Source: an uncultured Bacilli bacterium (GTDB taxonomy: Bacteria > Bacillota_I > Bacilli_A > RF39 > UBA660). From it: 42,629 nt of DNA. Shown one piece after another: positions 8,826 to 17,585 of this stretch. Location of the stretch: contig CAKPBJ010000011.1 in NCBI GenBank assembly GCA_934140575.1, positions 1 through 42,629 on the forward strand. The letters are read 5' to 3'. Under the pieces are notes generated by a model that was not told the origin of the DNA, did not search any database, and saw only the letters and a list, made by a program, of their open reading frames with translations. The first letter of the stretch is position 1. Every line of letters starts with the position of its first letter. The position numbers and the translations under genes were made by a program.

Positions 8826-9644
8826 TTATCTAATTCTATATATTTTAACTCCATTGTCATCTTCATCTTCTCTGTATACAGCATTATCACCAACTTCATA
8901 TAAAAAGCTTATATGCCCTTTACTCTCTTCAAGTTTATCCAAACGAATATCAAACTCAGGTAAATTCATACCAAGAGCATCCTTTGTTTGTTTATTAAGC
9001 AAATTATTAACTTCATACATACCAAGTCCAGTAAAATCTGACAATCCAATAAGCTCTTTAAAATAATCATCAGCCGAAGAAAAAGAACCTTGTAATTTAC
9101 TACTAACTTGTCTTAATTCATCAAGGCCCTCAGGTCTATATCCAATTTTTCTATAGCTTCTTTCCTGATATATTTCACCATCATCTATAGACGAACCACA
9201 ATAAATAATCCCTTCAATCGGAAATTTCTTTTTTACATTCAAAAAGTCATTAGTCTGTCCAATAGGATCATAGTAAAAAGGTCCTTCATTTTTAAAATTA
9301 ACCATTGAATATACATGACCCAAATTACCTAAAAGTTCAATATCATCAAAGTCTTCATATAAATCAGGCAAATAAGACAAAACATCACAAAAAGCATGAC
9401 TAAAACCATTGCATACAATTTTTCTACTATCAATATTAGTAATATCAAACTTTTTATCAAATATCATATTACTCAATTCATTATTAGAAGTATATGCCCA
9501 TATTTCATTAAAATTAAATAACTGGCACATTCTAATATAAACATAATCACACTTTTCTTTTGTAGTCCAATCTTTTCCTTTTTCCTTTAATTCATCGTAC
9601 AATAACTCCAATAAGTTATATTTACTAACATCATATCTATCCAT
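8826..9644 (-). CDS. Transglutaminase-fold (Cys-His-Asp) protein
   Basis: 272 residues. The start is the ATG at 9644 (MDRYDVSKYNLLELL), preceded by GGGGGAT. A longer frame beginning MLFFWLFF is rejected because its codons are the hsp20 terminator. A Cys-His-Asp set in the order of transglutaminase-like proteins is visible: Cys78 in IVCNGFSHAFCDVL, His110 in LGHVYSMV, Asp126 in YYDPIGQ. Members of this fold include amidases, cysteine proteases and transglutaminases. No signal peptide remains with the chosen start, so the protein should be cytoplasmic. The C-terminal 140 residues show nothing familiar. The substrate is unknown; the fold call rests on motif spacing only. Confidence 0.6.
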   Translation of the reverse strand: MDRYDVSKYNLLELLYDELKEKGKDWTTKEKCDYVYIRMCQLFNFNEIWAYTSNNELSNMIFDKKFDITNIDSRKIVCNGFSHAFCDVLSYLPDLYEDFDDIELLGNLGHVYSMVNFKNEGPFYYDPIGQTNDFLNVKKKFPIEGIIYCGSSIDDGEIYQERSYRKIGYRPEGLDELRQVSSKLQGSFSSADDYFKELIGLSDFTGLGMYEVNNLLNKQTKDALGMNLPEFDIRLDKLEESKGHISFLYEVGDNAVYREDEDDNGVKIYRIR

Positions 9645-9693
9645 AAATCCCCCAAACGCCCATATTATAACACAAATCAAAAAAAAAAGCCAG

Positions 9694-9718
9694 AAAAAAA
9701 GCAACCAATTGGTTGCTT
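9694..9718 (-). terminator. hsp20 terminator
   Basis: AAGCAACC-AATT-GGTTGCTT followed on the minus strand by TTTTTTTC, 14 nt after the hsp20 stop. Confidence 0.85.
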
Positions 9719-9731
9719 AAACAGTAAATAA

Positions 9732-10151
9732 TTAATCTATAGAAATATAATTCTTTTCAGATTCTTTATCTTCTAATGTTTTCTTAGGAATATTCAAAGT
9801 TAAAATACCATTCTTAAATGATGCTTTAACATCTTCAGTTTTAATATCATCTCCAATATAAAAACTTCTTGAACATTCTCCATAATATCTTTCACGTCTT
9901 ACATATTTTCCGTGTTCTTTCTCATCATCTTCACTAGATACCTTAGCATTAATATTTAAGTATCCATTAGTAACATCAACTTTAATATTATCTTTATCAT
10001 ATCCAGGTAAATCAACATCTATTAGATAATCATTCTCACTTTCTCTAATATCTGTTCTCATCATATTATTATCAACTTTACTTAAAAAGTTTCCTCCAAA
10101 AATATCATCAAATAAATCTAAATTATTCTTTGGCATTAACATCATATACAT
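9732..10151 (-). CDS. hsp20: Small heat-shock protein, Hsp20/alpha-crystallin
   Basis: 139 residues. The N-terminus has NLDLFDDIFGG, the alpha-crystallin domain spans about 35-125 (VDLPGYDKDNIKVDVTNGYL; FKNGILTLNIPKK), and the tail ends in an I-x-I motif (YISID) used for oligomer assembly. The protein binds unfolding proteins without ATP to keep them soluble. Several Met codons lie close together at the start (10151, 10145, 10142, 10136); the first has AAGGAAG 5 nt upstream. Expression should be heat-induced through HrcA, because a CIRCE element overlaps the promoter at 10222-10263. The gene is monocistronic, closed by the hairpin at 9694-9718. Confidence 0.93.
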   Translation of the reverse strand: MYMMLMPKNNLDLFDDIFGGNFLSKVDNNMMRTDIRESENDYLIDVDLPGYDKDNIKVDVTNGYLNINAKVSSEDDEKEHGKYVRRERYYGECSRSFYIGDDIKTEDVKASFKNGILTLNIPKKTLEDKESEKNYISID

Positions 10152-10221
10152 CAGCTTCCTTTCATATATTAATATACTTATTAATACCTAGGGTTCATTA
10201 TCTATCTCCCTTACAGTTATA

Positions 10222-10250
10222 ATAGTACCACTTATATTAGCACTTGTCAA
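10222..10250 (-). promoter_or_regulatory. hsp20 sigma-A-type promoter
   Basis: Minus-strand TTGACA (10245-10250) and TACTAT (10222-10227) separated by exactly 17 nt. The -35 box lies in the centre of the CIRCE element. Confidence 0.8.
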
Positions 10251-10263
10251 GTGAAAGTGCTAA
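10237..10263. promoter_or_regulatory. CIRCE operator (HrcA binding site)
   Basis: TTAGCACTT, 9 nt, AAGTGCTAA: a perfect inverted repeat matching the consensus TTAGCACTC-N9-GAGTGCTAA at all but the innermost base of each arm. It covers the -35 box of hsp20, so HrcA binding would block RNA polymerase directly. Confidence 0.93.
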
Positions 10264-10320
10264 TTATTTATATTATATACATTTAAATTAAATTTATTCC
10301 TAAATTATACTTTTTTATAA

Positions 10321-11613
10321 CTAATTACTTTCTTTATTTTCCTTTAGCTCATCAAACATTTTAGCCATTGTTTCACTTCCATGAGTTAATTTCTTTATTG
10401 TTAAATCTTCTGCTTTATTATTCGCAAGTCTTAAATTATTTTCACTTGAAAGTAAGGCATCTTTTGTTTTTTGTAAATGATCTATTGTCTTATCAATTTC
10501 ATCTATTGCTTTCTTAAATTTCTCTGAAGCAAGTCGATAGTTTCTTGCGAATCCTTCTTTAAAATTATTCATATTCTCTTCAAAATGAGATATATCAATA
10601 TTTTGATTTTGAACAATTTCTAATTCTTTTTTATAACTTAAAGAATTCATTGCAGCCCCTCTAAGTAGCGTTATGATTGGAATAAAAAATTGTGGTCTAA
10701 TAACATACATCTTAGGATATTTATGAGAAACATCAACAATACCAGTATTATAGTAATCATTATCTATTTCTAAAAGAGATACTAAAACAGCATACTCACA
10801 ATTCTTTTCTCTTCTATCTTTATCAAGTTCTTTAAAGAAATCTTCATTCTTATGTTTAGATGCAGTCTCATCCGCCTCATTCTTCATCTCAAACATAATT
10901 GAAATAACTTCTGTCCCATCATCATCACTTTCTCTAAAAATAAAATCTCCCTTAGAACCAGTTCTTGCATCATTATCCTTCTCAAAATAAACATTTTTAA
11001 GTATAGGTCTAATTCTATTAAATTCATTATTACAATGCTGCTCCAAAGACTCACCTATCATTTTAGTTGATTGTCTAGCTTTAAAATCTTTATAATAAGC
11101 AATTTGCTCATCCTTATTCTTTATTTTTTCCTCATAACTTTCAACTAAACTTTTTTCTTTTAATAAAAACTCATTTTTACCAATTTCTAATTTATTATTT
11201 AAATTATCAATCTCTTTTTCCTTTTCACTAACTGCATTCTTTAAATTTAATTCTTCATGAGCCTCCATCAAAGAAATCTTATTCTTTAATTCAGCTATTT
11301 CTTTATCTTTATCAGTTAATTTTTCTGTATAATCTTTATCTAATTTACTCTTTATTTCTAATGAACTATTATCCAATCTATTTTTTAAATCTTTAATTTC
11401 ACTATTCTTTTCATTTAACTTTTCCGTATACTCTTTTTCAAGTTCTGCTCCATGTAGTTTAATAGAATTTTCTTTATCTAACTCATGTTGTTTATCTCTT
11501 AAAGTAATTTCCTTTTCAAACTCTTTATCCCTAATTTGTTTTACAATTGATTGATACTCATTCTCATCTATTTTAAATACAGTTCCACAATTTGGACATT
11601 TAATCTCATTCAT
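10321..11613 (-). CDS. DUF2130 protein with zinc ribbon and coiled coil
   Basis: 430 residues, ATG at 11613 after AAAGAGGTGG. It opens with a half zinc ribbon (CPNCGTVF, residues 6-13), then about 170 residues of charged heptad-like sequence (long coiled coil), then the DUF2130 core (GDFIFRESDDDGTEVISIMFEMKNEADET, and YAVLVSLLEIDNDYYNTGI), and a further helical tail. The core strands with D...E-x-K spacing (GDFIF...FEMKNE) resemble a nuclease-type fold, an inference only. DUF2130 proteins are widespread and uncharacterised. The gene starts 41 nt after the amylase gene and may share its transcript. No promoter is evident in the gap. Confidence 0.85.
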   Translation of the reverse strand: MNEIKCPNCGTVFKIDENEYQSIVKQIRDKEFEKEITLRDKQHELDKENSIKLHGAELEKEYTEKLNEKNSEIKDLKNRLDNSSLEIKSKLDKDYTEKLTDKDKEIAELKNKISLMEAHEELNLKNAVSEKEKEIDNLNNKLEIGKNEFLLKEKSLVESYEEKIKNKDEQIAYYKDFKARQSTKMIGESLEQHCNNEFNRIRPILKNVYFEKDNDARTGSKGDFIFRESDDDGTEVISIMFEMKNEADETASKHKNEDFFKELDKDRREKNCEYAVLVSLLEIDNDYYNTGIVDVSHKYPKMYVIRPQFFIPIITLLRGAAMNSLSYKKELEIVQNQNIDISHFEENMNNFKEGFARNYRLASEKFKKAIDEIDKTIDHLQKTKDALLSSENNLRLANNKAEDLTIKKLTHGSETMAKMFDELKENKESN

Positions 11614-11654
11614 ACTTCCACCTCTTTATATATTATACAAAAAAATAAAGAAAA

Positions 11655-13535
11655 CTAACAAGCCTTCTTTATTGCTATTGCACCATATGGTGTAATTATA
11701 TCTTTAGTTGATTTATTTAAAGTATAAATTTTAGCTTTTTCATCATTGTATTCTGGAGGTATTAATATTCTACCTTCCTTACCACTTCTATTTGTAATAA
11801 CAAGCATCTTATCATTTAGCCCAATTCTTTCATATGAAAAGTAATCACTATTTATATCTCTTAATTTTAAACCAGCCGTCTCCAAAAACATCTCATCATT
11901 TCTATCTTTTCCAAGTTTTTTAAAATATTCTAGTAAATCTTTATCTTCCATTCCCCATGGATAAGTCTTTCTATTTAGTAAATTTCCATATCCATCAACA
12001 CCTACTTCATCTCCATAAAAAATAGAAACATTTCCCGGTAAAAAATATAATGCAAATAAATAAGATTTATATTTTTCTTTCGCTTTTTCATACTCTTCTT
12101 TAGATATTTTTTTATTCTTTAAATAGTCCAAATCATCATTTTTTAAATCCCATGCCCATTCAGCATATTCATTAAATTCATTTTCATCAGTAAAATAATT
12201 AATTGCTCTAGAAATATCATGTGTAGAAGTAAAATTCATTAAAGAATTAATTGTCTCTTCCGGATATTCTCTTAATATGTCTCTTATAATATAATCTAGT
12301 TTATTACAATCAGCATATTTATAATATCTAAGTAATGCATCAATCAAAGGATAATTCATTACAGTATCCATACATTTTCCAGAAGAAATATATCCCCTTC
12401 CCATTCTCATAGGATTTTTCCACACTTCTCCTATTATAAATCCATCTGTTTTATTTCTCTTAACTGCTTTCCTAATTTTTTCAATAAAATCATCACTTAA
12501 TTCATCCGCAACATCTAGTCTTAAACCATCTATTCCTAAATCAAACCATTTGTCAATTACTCCTCCAACTCCAGTAATATATTCAGGCCATTCATGAGAA
12601 TCAAAATCACACTCCGGTAAATTATCAAATCCCCACCAATAGTCATAATAAACTTTCCCATTTTCATAATGTCTTCTATAAAAGTAAGTATACTTAGAAG
12701 TCGGATTGTTATAAGCTCCATCTTCTCCAAAAGACTTATACTCATTAAAATATTTACTATCATTTCCAGTATGATTAAATACTGCATCAAGTATAACTTT
12801 CATTCCTCTTTTATGAGCTTCATCACATAATACTTTTAAATCCTCGTTACACCCAGCATATGGATCAACATTCTCATAATCAGACGTATCATATCTATGA
12901 TTAGATTGACTATAAACAATAGGACTTAAATATAAAATAGATACTCCAAGAGATTTTATATAATCAAGTTTCTCAGTAATTCCCTTTAAATTTCCTCCAT
13001 AAAAATCAATATTCCATATTTCTTTTCCATAAATTTTACTTATTTCTTTCTCAGGACCCAAATGCATTTCTTCATTCCAATCCTTATGAATAACACGTCT
13101 AGGCATATCAACTAATTTACTATCATTACTCTTATTAAATCTATCCACAAATATATGATACATTATTTTTCCTTGAGCCCACTTAGGCACTTCAAAATTA
13201 ACACTAAGTTTAAAGCAATCATCACTTAAAAAAGCATCATTTTGCAATCCGTTCTTATTAAAATAATAAGTCTTACCATTTACATCATAAGAAAAACAGT
13301 ATCTATATATAGCATATGTACCTAAAGTAACATCTCTTTCAAATACAGCATAACCATCCTTATTCTCTTTATGAGTAAAGTTCCTATAATTAATTTTTTC
13401 TCCATCATGAATTAACAATTTAACATTATTAAACCATCCTAATTCCATTGGAAGTTTCACTTCACAATGATAGGTATTTCTATCTTTATTATAGTCAGTA
13501 ACTTCTAAACTATAACCAGCTCTTTGCGTTTTCAT
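11655..13535 (-). CDS. GH13 neopullulanase / cyclomaltodextrinase-like amylase
   Basis: 626 residues from the ATG at 13535; AGGTGG lies 5-6 nt upstream and covers the alternative GTG at 13544. Residues 1-115 are a CBM34-like N-terminal domain (YHCEVKLPMELGWFNNVKL). The (beta/alpha)8 barrel has the four GH13 regions: DAVFNHTG, GLRLDVADE with nucleophile Asp341, IGEVWK with acid/base Glu370, and FTSTHD with Asp440. The enzyme should hydrolyse alpha-1,4 (and perhaps alpha-1,6) links in maltodextrins, cyclodextrins or pullulan. There is no signal peptide, so it works on imported oligosaccharides. A 19-bp palindrome just upstream (13561-13579) may be its operator. Confidence 0.88.
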   Translation of the reverse strand: MKTQRAGYSLEVTDYNKDRNTYHCEVKLPMELGWFNNVKLLIHDGEKINYRNFTHKENKDGYAVFERDVTLGTYAIYRYCFSYDVNGKTYYFNKNGLQNDAFLSDDCFKLSVNFEVPKWAQGKIMYHIFVDRFNKSNDSKLVDMPRRVIHKDWNEEMHLGPEKEISKIYGKEIWNIDFYGGNLKGITEKLDYIKSLGVSILYLSPIVYSQSNHRYDTSDYENVDPYAGCNEDLKVLCDEAHKRGMKVILDAVFNHTGNDSKYFNEYKSFGEDGAYNNPTSKYTYFYRRHYENGKVYYDYWWGFDNLPECDFDSHEWPEYITGVGGVIDKWFDLGIDGLRLDVADELSDDFIEKIRKAVKRNKTDGFIIGEVWKNPMRMGRGYISSGKCMDTVMNYPLIDALLRYYKYADCNKLDYIIRDILREYPEETINSLMNFTSTHDISRAINYFTDENEFNEYAEWAWDLKNDDLDYLKNKKISKEEYEKAKEKYKSYLFALYFLPGNVSIFYGDEVGVDGYGNLLNRKTYPWGMEDKDLLEYFKKLGKDRNDEMFLETAGLKLRDINSDYFSYERIGLNDKMLVITNRSGKEGRILIPPEYNDEKAKIYTLNKSTKDIITPYGAIAIKKAC

Positions 13536-13560
13536 AAATACCACCTAAAAACTACAATCC

Positions 13561-13579
13561 TTATATACATAGTATATAA
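13561..13579. promoter_or_regulatory. Palindrome upstream of the amylase gene, possible operator
   Basis: TTATATAC-ATA-GTATATAA, 8-bp arms with a 3-nt centre, about 26 nt before the amylase ATG. It overlaps TATA-rich promoter-like sequence. It may bind a repressor, or may be the -10 region itself; AT-rich palindromes also arise by chance. Confidence 0.4.
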
Positions 13580-13615
13580 TCACTAGGAACAAAAGGCAAA
13601 TTAAATTTAAAACTA

Positions 13616-15319
13616 TTACTCAACAATTTTTCCATCATCAATACAGATTAACATTATATAAAACAAAAGCATTAATAATCTCATTCCATATATATGCATA
13701 TAAAAATCCAATACTGAAAACATACAAACAATCACAAATAAAGAAAAATAAATTAAATTTTTAGTATTCTTTCTATTTTTAAATATCAAATATATTCCAT
13801 AAAAATATATAAATAATAAATATATTAATCCAACAACACCAACATCCAACCAATATTCAAATAATATACTATGAGGATTAACTTCATTATATTTATTATC
13901 CATAGAAGTTAATCTATAATATTTAAAAGTATCTACTCCTCCACCAAATATATAATGACTCTTCTTTAAATATTTTAAAGAATCTTTATAAAAATCAAAC
14001 CTATAACTAACACTTTCCCTATCATACTTAGTAAGTTCTAATTGTCTTGTTATTTGATATGGAACAAGAAGAGTATTTATAGCTTGTTCCTTACCATTAA
14101 CTGTAATTTTATTTATTTTGACACTTGTATTTTCATCAAGTCCTCTTATACTTAATAAATAATACTCCGCATCACTACTACCAGTAATATTAAATTCATC
14201 ATTAATACTAATATAATCAAATGAATCAAACTTATTATTCTTAACAAACGCTTTTTCCAATACAAAATGTACATCTCCACTTAAAACCTCATAATCAATT
14301 TTAATTGTATATTCTCGTGAATCTTCAAGAATAAATTCAGTAATATAATAATTATCACTAGTATGCTTTGTATGATGAACATTATTTATTTTTAATGGTA
14401 TACTAACAGGTTTAAATAATAAAAAACTAAGTATACAAATTATTAATATTGAACTAACTAACTTTACACATTTATTTTTAAAAACATATGTAATTAATAA
14501 ATAATAAACTATAAATATAATTAAATTATTAGTAAAGAACTCAATTAAATTATAATTAATTAAATAAGTTCTATAAGTAGTAATAGATAAACAAACTGGT
14601 ATTAATATTGAAATAACATTCCAAATAATTAATTTTACTTTATCATACTTTTTATACACAAAACAATAAACTATATAAATTACTAATGCCACTATAAAAC
14701 ATATACTAATCATTTTAGAAAAAGTATAACTAAAACCAATAAAACTTATATATAAAAATAAATAATCCAATATCTTCTTATCATCTTTTAATAATGAAAT
14801 AAACATACTAATTAAAAATAATACAGCAGATGCATTACAATAACACAATAATCCATAATATCTATCTATACTGTTATAATATGTATCTGTAAAAGGAGAT
14901 AACATTCCAATATTAAAAAAGAAATCTTCATTTTGATATAAAACAAAACTAATTATAAATGAAATCATTGTAACTATCTGTAATACTAATAAAAGCTTAT
15001 TAACCTTATTCTTATCAATAACTCTTCTAAAATTAATCATTGTAAATGCAATAGACGCATTACATATAATTGCATACAAATTATCCTCAAATGCCATTTT
15101 ATTAAGTCTAAATATTACTATAAGTAAATAAGCTAATGGTAATAATAAAAGTAACACATCTTTTCTATCTAATTTCACTTTATTTATAAACAAATAAATA
15201 ATATTAATAATTAAAAATATTGTACTTAAAACATTTATAATATTAGAACTAGTTGAAAAAAATAATAAAACAACCAAATATATATACATAAATATCATAA
15301 ATAATCTATCTTTTTTCAT
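13616..15319 (-). CDS. O-antigen ligase / Wzy-type polysaccharide polymerase
   Basis: 567 residues with about a dozen hydrophobic segments and a large extracytoplasmic stretch (about residues 310-440). The PF04932-type signature is near the end: YIFGGGVDTFKYYRL and NEVNPHSILFEYWLDVGVVGLI. In this family the protein joins lipid-linked glycan units or ligates them to an acceptor on the outer face of the membrane. It starts with an ATG that shares four bases (ATGA) with the stop of the Alg13-like gene and has GGAGGATG as its ribosome binding site, so it is coupled to the two glycosyltransferase genes. Whether it polymerises or ligates cannot be decided from sequence. Confidence 0.8.
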   Translation of the reverse strand: MKKDRLFMIFMYIYLVVLLFFSTSSNIINVLSTIFLIINIIYLFINKVKLDRKDVLLLLLPLAYLLIVIFRLNKMAFEDNLYAIICNASIAFTMINFRRVIDKNKVNKLLLVLQIVTMISFIISFVLYQNEDFFFNIGMLSPFTDTYYNSIDRYYGLLCYCNASAVLFLISMFISLLKDDKKILDYLFLYISFIGFSYTFSKMISICFIVALVIYIVYCFVYKKYDKVKLIIWNVISILIPVCLSITTYRTYLINYNLIEFFTNNLIIFIVYYLLITYVFKNKCVKLVSSILIICILSFLLFKPVSIPLKINNVHHTKHTSDNYYITEFILEDSREYTIKIDYEVLSGDVHFVLEKAFVKNNKFDSFDYISINDEFNITGSSDAEYYLLSIRGLDENTSVKINKITVNGKEQAINTLLVPYQITRQLELTKYDRESVSYRFDFYKDSLKYLKKSHYIFGGGVDTFKYYRLTSMDNKYNEVNPHSILFEYWLDVGVVGLIYLLFIYFYGIYLIFKNRKNTKNLIYFSLFVIVCMFSVLDFYMHIYGMRLLMLLFYIMLICIDDGKIVE

Positions 15320-15789
15320 ACATCCTCCAATAATTTATCAATTTCTTTTTCAACTCTTTTTATAAATCTATCAGTATTAGACTTAAATATTTTTCTCCTA
15401 TTATTAGAATTTAAACAATTAATAAATTCTTCTTCATTCCTTGCCACATAACAATAATTATTTTTATCTAAATAATTTGCAAAATACAACTGATGATCAT
15501 TTATATGTTCCTTATATTTACTCATTCTTGGTACAACAATAACTTTCTTTTTCTTAAATAATGCATAAAATATATTATCTGGACCACCATGAGTTATTAA
15601 AATATCACAATTATCAATATATTTTTTCATATCATAAAAAGGAATACTTTTATATACTTCATAATTATCTTTTACTTTTACTTCATTAAATCCACTTTGA
15701 ATAATAACCTTTTCATCTGTAATATTTTCTAAATATTTAAATAATCTTGTAAATTTAATTTTTTGTGTACCTACAGTTACAAATATCAC
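15316..15789 (-). CDS. Alg13/PssE/Cps14G-like glycosyltransferase subunit
   Basis: 157 residues. MIFVTVGTQ at the start and ITHGGPDNIFYAL with VVPRMSKYKEHINDHQ are the nucleotide-sugar binding signatures of the GT28 C-terminal domain found in Alg13, PssE and Cps14G. These small cytoplasmic proteins are catalytic partners that need an Alg14-like membrane subunit, which is encoded directly upstream. Start is a GTG at 15789 whose G is the last base of the upstream TAG, and the stop overlaps the next ATG. The pair should add one sugar from a UDP-sugar to a lipid-linked glycan; which sugar is unknown. Confidence 0.85.
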   Translation of the reverse strand: MIFVTVGTQKIKFTRLFKYLENITDEKVIIQSGFNEVKVKDNYEVYKSIPFYDMKKYIDNCDILITHGGPDNIFYALFKKKKVIVVPRMSKYKEHINDHQLYFANYLDKNNYCYVARNEEEFINCLNSNNRRKIFKSNTDRFIKRVEKEIDKLLEDV

Positions 15790-16253
15790 TAATACACACC
15801 ACCTATATATTTAGCTTTAGGAAATACTTTTAACATCTCTTTATGTTGAACTATAAAAGTATCAGAAATTTTATATATTATTTTAGCAGTCAAAGATGGA
15901 TAATCAATTCTATCATACACTTCTATAAATATAATTTTTGACTTAAATAAATGTCCAATAAAACATAAAGGAACACACGTATGTGCACCAGTTGTATAAA
16001 TTACTCTTGGTCTATACTTAAAATAAAGATAAATAGATTTAATAATATTTATAAAGCAAACAGGAATATATCTAATAATATTTATTTTACTTCCTAACAT
16101 TAAAAACTCTATATTATATTTATTTTTCAGTTTTAAAGAAATTGAATTTTTCTCAGTAACTAAAACATATTTATATTTATCAAATAATTTTTGTATTTTT
16201 AATATTTCTGCTAAATGTCCTCCTGTTGATGCAACAAACATAACATCTACCAT
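15789..16253 (-). CDS. Alg14/PssD/Cps14F-like membrane subunit of glycosyltransferase
   Basis: 154 residues from the ATG at 16253, preceded by a full AGGAGGT; the longer frame (from 16283) runs into the terminator of the previous gene. Motifs VASTGGHLAEILKIQKLF at the N-terminus and TTGAHTCVPLCFIGHLFKSK mark the Alg14/PssD family, the membrane anchor and acceptor-binding half of a two-part GT28 enzyme. A hydrophobic stretch around residues 62-80 can sit at the membrane. The partner gene overlaps by one base. The close hairpin upstream (16271-16294) leaves little room for a separate promoter, so expression may depend on readthrough. Confidence 0.85.
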   Translation of the reverse strand: MVDVMFVASTGGHLAEILKIQKLFDKYKYVLVTEKNSISLKLKNKYNIEFLMLGSKINIIRYIPVCFINIIKSIYLYFKYRPRVIYTTGAHTCVPLCFIGHLFKSKIIFIEVYDRIDYPSLTAKIIYKISDTFIVQHKEMLKVFPKAKYIGGVY

Positions 16254-16264
16254 CTTGAACCTCC

Positions 16265-16294
16265 TAAAAAAATCATACGCCAAAGCATATGATT
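16265..16294 (-). terminator. Terminator after the second secreted paralog
   Basis: Stem AATCATATGC / GCGTATGATT (one G-U pair), loop TTTG, then a run of T on the minus strand. It lies between the stop at 16301 and the AGGAGGT of the Alg14-like gene. Confidence 0.85.
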
Positions 16295-16300
16295 CTAAAA

Positions 16301-17464
16301 CTATTTACTTTTAACTTTACTTTTCATTTGAATAAAGCAAATTAACCATACAATTAAAATTCCAATTACTAAATAATAATTATCTCTAAATGTACTTGGA
16401 TTAATAATATTATCTTTATTTTCTATATTATCTTTCTTATTTTCTAAATCAACATCAAAAGAAGCATCAGATAATGTATTTTCCCCTAATCTGTCAATAT
16501 ATCTAAAATTTGTTCTTTTTAATGAAGCTAAAACATTATTTATATCACTATCTGAAGAAACATCAAATGTAGCAATTTCTTTATCTTTGATATAACCATT
16601 ACTATCATTAAAGTATCCAAATAATAAACCATTATCAATTTCATTTACATTACAATGATAACCATCAACCACTTTAAAATTACTTATTTTTAATTTATTA
16701 CTTAAAATATTGAACTGTGCGGAAACATTATATTTATAGGAAAAACTAACTCTGCATTTAGTTGTCTCACCTTTAGCTAATTTATTATTATCGCATGTAA
16801 CTTTTAATTGTGGCTTTTCATTAGGGATTTCATAGAATTTATAAACATATGATGAGTAAAACTCATATGTACCAACATATTTTGAATGCTCTGAATTACA
16901 AACATAATAATGAGACCCAGAAAATTCACACAAATCAGTATTCTTTTTATCATCATATTTAAAACTGCCAAATTTCCATCTAGATATTTTTCCGTTTATA
17001 GCCGGTAAAACAATTCTACATGATTTATTATATTTATCATAAAGATTATCTTTCTGACATAAATAAAAATTATCTACCAAATTCTCACCTGGAAACTCCG
17101 TCATTTCACCTCTATAGTCACGAAATATATACTCTTCAGGATACCAAACACTTTTATCAGCCTTTGAAAAATCATATTTTTTATATTTAATATTACCTTT
17201 AGAATCAATACTATCAATTATATAATATTCAAATTTTATAACTTTATCCTCATTAGTAACAAAAAAATTTTGGTCATCAACAGGAACATATCCAAAAGCA
17301 TACTTAAGAAAAACATCATCACCACTAATAAGTTCAGCCCCATAAAGACGTTCCTCTAAAACAGACTCATTATATAATTCTTTTGCTTCTACATTAAAAG
17401 GTAAAAGAAAAGAAATAAACAATAAAAATATTATTACCCAATATTTTTTAAAAAATTTAATCAT
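16301..17464 (-). CDS. Secreted, C-terminally anchored protein, paralog B (unknown function)
   Basis: 387 residues from the ATG at 17464; the SD is weak (AAGGTTGGTG), and TTG or GTG starts up to 8 codons earlier are possible. A signal peptide (KKYWVIIFLLFISFLLPFNVEA-like, cleavage after VEA) is followed by an extracytoplasmic body with many Tyr and several Cys, a region PQLKVTCDNNKLAKGETTKC with a beta-sandwich look (residues about 225-340), a low-complexity linker, and one membrane helix plus a Lys-rich tail. No known domain is recognised. It is closely related over its whole length to the neighbouring 17586-18779 product, so the pair arose by tandem duplication. It precedes the polysaccharide genes. 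Confidence 0.7.
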   Translation of the reverse strand: MIKFFKKYWVIIFLLFISFLLPFNVEAKELYNESVLEERLYGAELISGDDVFLKYAFGYVPVDDQNFFVTNEDKVIKFEYYIIDSIDSKGNIKYKKYDFSKADKSVWYPEEYIFRDYRGEMTEFPGENLVDNFYLCQKDNLYDKYNKSCRIVLPAINGKISRWKFGSFKYDDKKNTDLCEFSGSHYYVCNSEHSKYVGTYEFYSSYVYKFYEIPNEKPQLKVTCDNNKLAKGETTKCRVSFSYKYNVSAQFNILSNKLKISNFKVVDGYHCNVNEIDNGLLFGYFNDSNGYIKDKEIATFDVSSDSDINNVLASLKRTNFRYIDRLGENTLSDASFDVDLENKKDNIENKDNIINPSTFRDNYYLVIGILIVWLICFIQMKSKVKSK

Positions 17465-17513
17465 ATTAAACACACCAACCTTATACAAAAGTATAACATA
17501 AAATTTATACGAA

Positions 17514-17578
17514 ATTAAAAAAATTAGAAATTTCTATTTGATTTTCTTAAATCACCTCTAAAAATTTCTAACTTATTT
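17514..17578 (-). terminator. Probable terminator between the secreted paralogs
   Basis: TTAGAAATT and AATTTCTAA arms separated by about 35 nt, with TTTTTTT following on the minus strand. The long loop makes it weaker than the hairpin at 16271-16294. Confidence 0.5.
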
Positions 17579-17585
17579 TTTAATT

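Noticed and set aside
8826..9704. Signal-peptide-like N-terminus (MLFFWLFFLI) for the transglutaminase-fold gene
   Set aside because: Those codons are the U-run and hairpin of the hsp20 terminator, and a GGGGGAT site sits just before the internal ATG at 9644.
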